From Epiperipatus broadwayi (Eukaryota > Onychophora > Udeonychophora > Euonychophora > Peripatidae), in assembly GCA_028023455.1 (NCBI GenBank), contig JAQFVV010006221.1:9777011-9841010 (forward strand): a stretch of DNA of 64,000 nucleotides. Direction: 5' to 3'. The position numbers and the translations under genes were made by a program. A model generated the notes under the pieces. That model worked only from the letters and a program-made list of their open reading frames with translations, was not told the origin of the DNA and did not search any database. Below are positions 63,396 to 64,000 of the stretch, piece by piece (the stretch's first letter is position 1; every line of letters begins with the position of its first letter).

Positions 63396-64000
63396 TACTC
63401 TTACCAAAACAGAATCCTCTGAACAAAAGAATTTCACTAACTGAAATATAACAATATTGAACTACAGTTACGCTATGTAAACAATAACTATCAAGTCAAT
63501 TAATATTAAGACTAACTCAAGATACACTGCTAATGTACAGTAACTAGTAAAACAATATTTTTCAATAACTAAATATAAGAAAACTTATTAAATAAAATAT
63601 GATAACACTTAAATTCAAAATACATAATCAGGATTCCAACTACAATACTTAATCTATTCATTTCAATAATAAATTTAACTTATAAAACTTGCTCAATATT
63701 ATAAATAAAATATGGTTCTATCAAAATAACAAATATAATTATGAAACTCTTAACATGAGACATTCAGTAAGATACACTGGCTTAAACATTGAGGCTACAT
63801 CTCAAAAGATACATTCACAATGGCATAAGAATATTACCCCACCAAATTCACATAACAAAACTACCATGTAATACTCTCATGTCTTTAAGACCCACATCTA
63901 ATAATCCTAAAATATGATTTATAAATTTATTACAGAAATAACAATAAATTACTTAATATCCTTTTAATAATATAATAATTGGACATTTAACATTAACTAA
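63396..64000. other. AT-rich end of window
   Basis: Nothing recognised. The short + frame at 63689-63871 has no motif. Confidence 0.4.

Overview
The window looks like gene-poor, very AT-rich intergenic or intronic DNA from an invertebrate animal. Microsatellites are frequent, almost all recognisable coding sequence is retroelement debris, and no host exon or gene could be identified with confidence. The mix of RTE-type LINEs, a second non-LTR family, Penelope-like elements (PLEs), short tRNA-derived SINEs, a possible piggyBac-type element and many foldback elements fits a cnidarian, mollusc or arthropod genome. The sequence alone does not let me name the species.

Layout. 1-8.3 kb: an F5 foldback repeat, an (AAT)n tract, three tRNA-derived SINEs, the first F2 foldback and a tandem pair of LINE 3' ends on the minus strand, one of which carries a large microsatellite inside its reading frame. 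9.3-20.6 kb: F1 and other foldback elements, an unrecognised broken ORF (about 18.0-18.4 kb, minus), two RTE 3' ends (18.9-19.2 kb) and a large F3 foldback. 22.4-24.7 kb: three GC-richer blocks of unknown nature. 26.3-29.1 kb: a PLE endonuclease fragment between inverted repeats, a TTAA-flanked piggyBac-like element, a strong hairpin and a second F2 copy. 32.8-36.1 kb: a decayed RTE reverse transcriptase, two F1 copies in opposite orientation and a decayed but readable PLE (RT plus GIY-YIG). 36.5-38.4 kb: a homopurine tract and a 1.48-kb element with about 80-bp terminal inverted repeats. 40.5-52.5 kb: a LINE thumb-domain relic, more foldbacks, an F2 copy with a hammerhead-like motif in each arm, and a PLE endonuclease with its hallmarks intact. 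54.5-64 kb: a foldback, the best-preserved gene of the window (a 515-codon RTE reverse transcriptase, minus strand, 55.9-57.5 kb), another LINE 3' end, a SINE with a perfect target-site duplication, and F3 and F4 repeats.

The most interesting signal is a 30-nt motif that recurs in the F2 foldbacks and matches the conserved core of a minimal type I hammerhead ribozyme. Its helix I pairs, it has a GUC cleavage triplet, and one copy retains every core base. Hammerhead ribozymes are known from PLEs, and PLE fragments of the classical RT plus GIY-YIG type lie in the same window. Here, however, the motif sits in TA-flanked foldback elements, and helix II starts with a non-canonical A-A pair.
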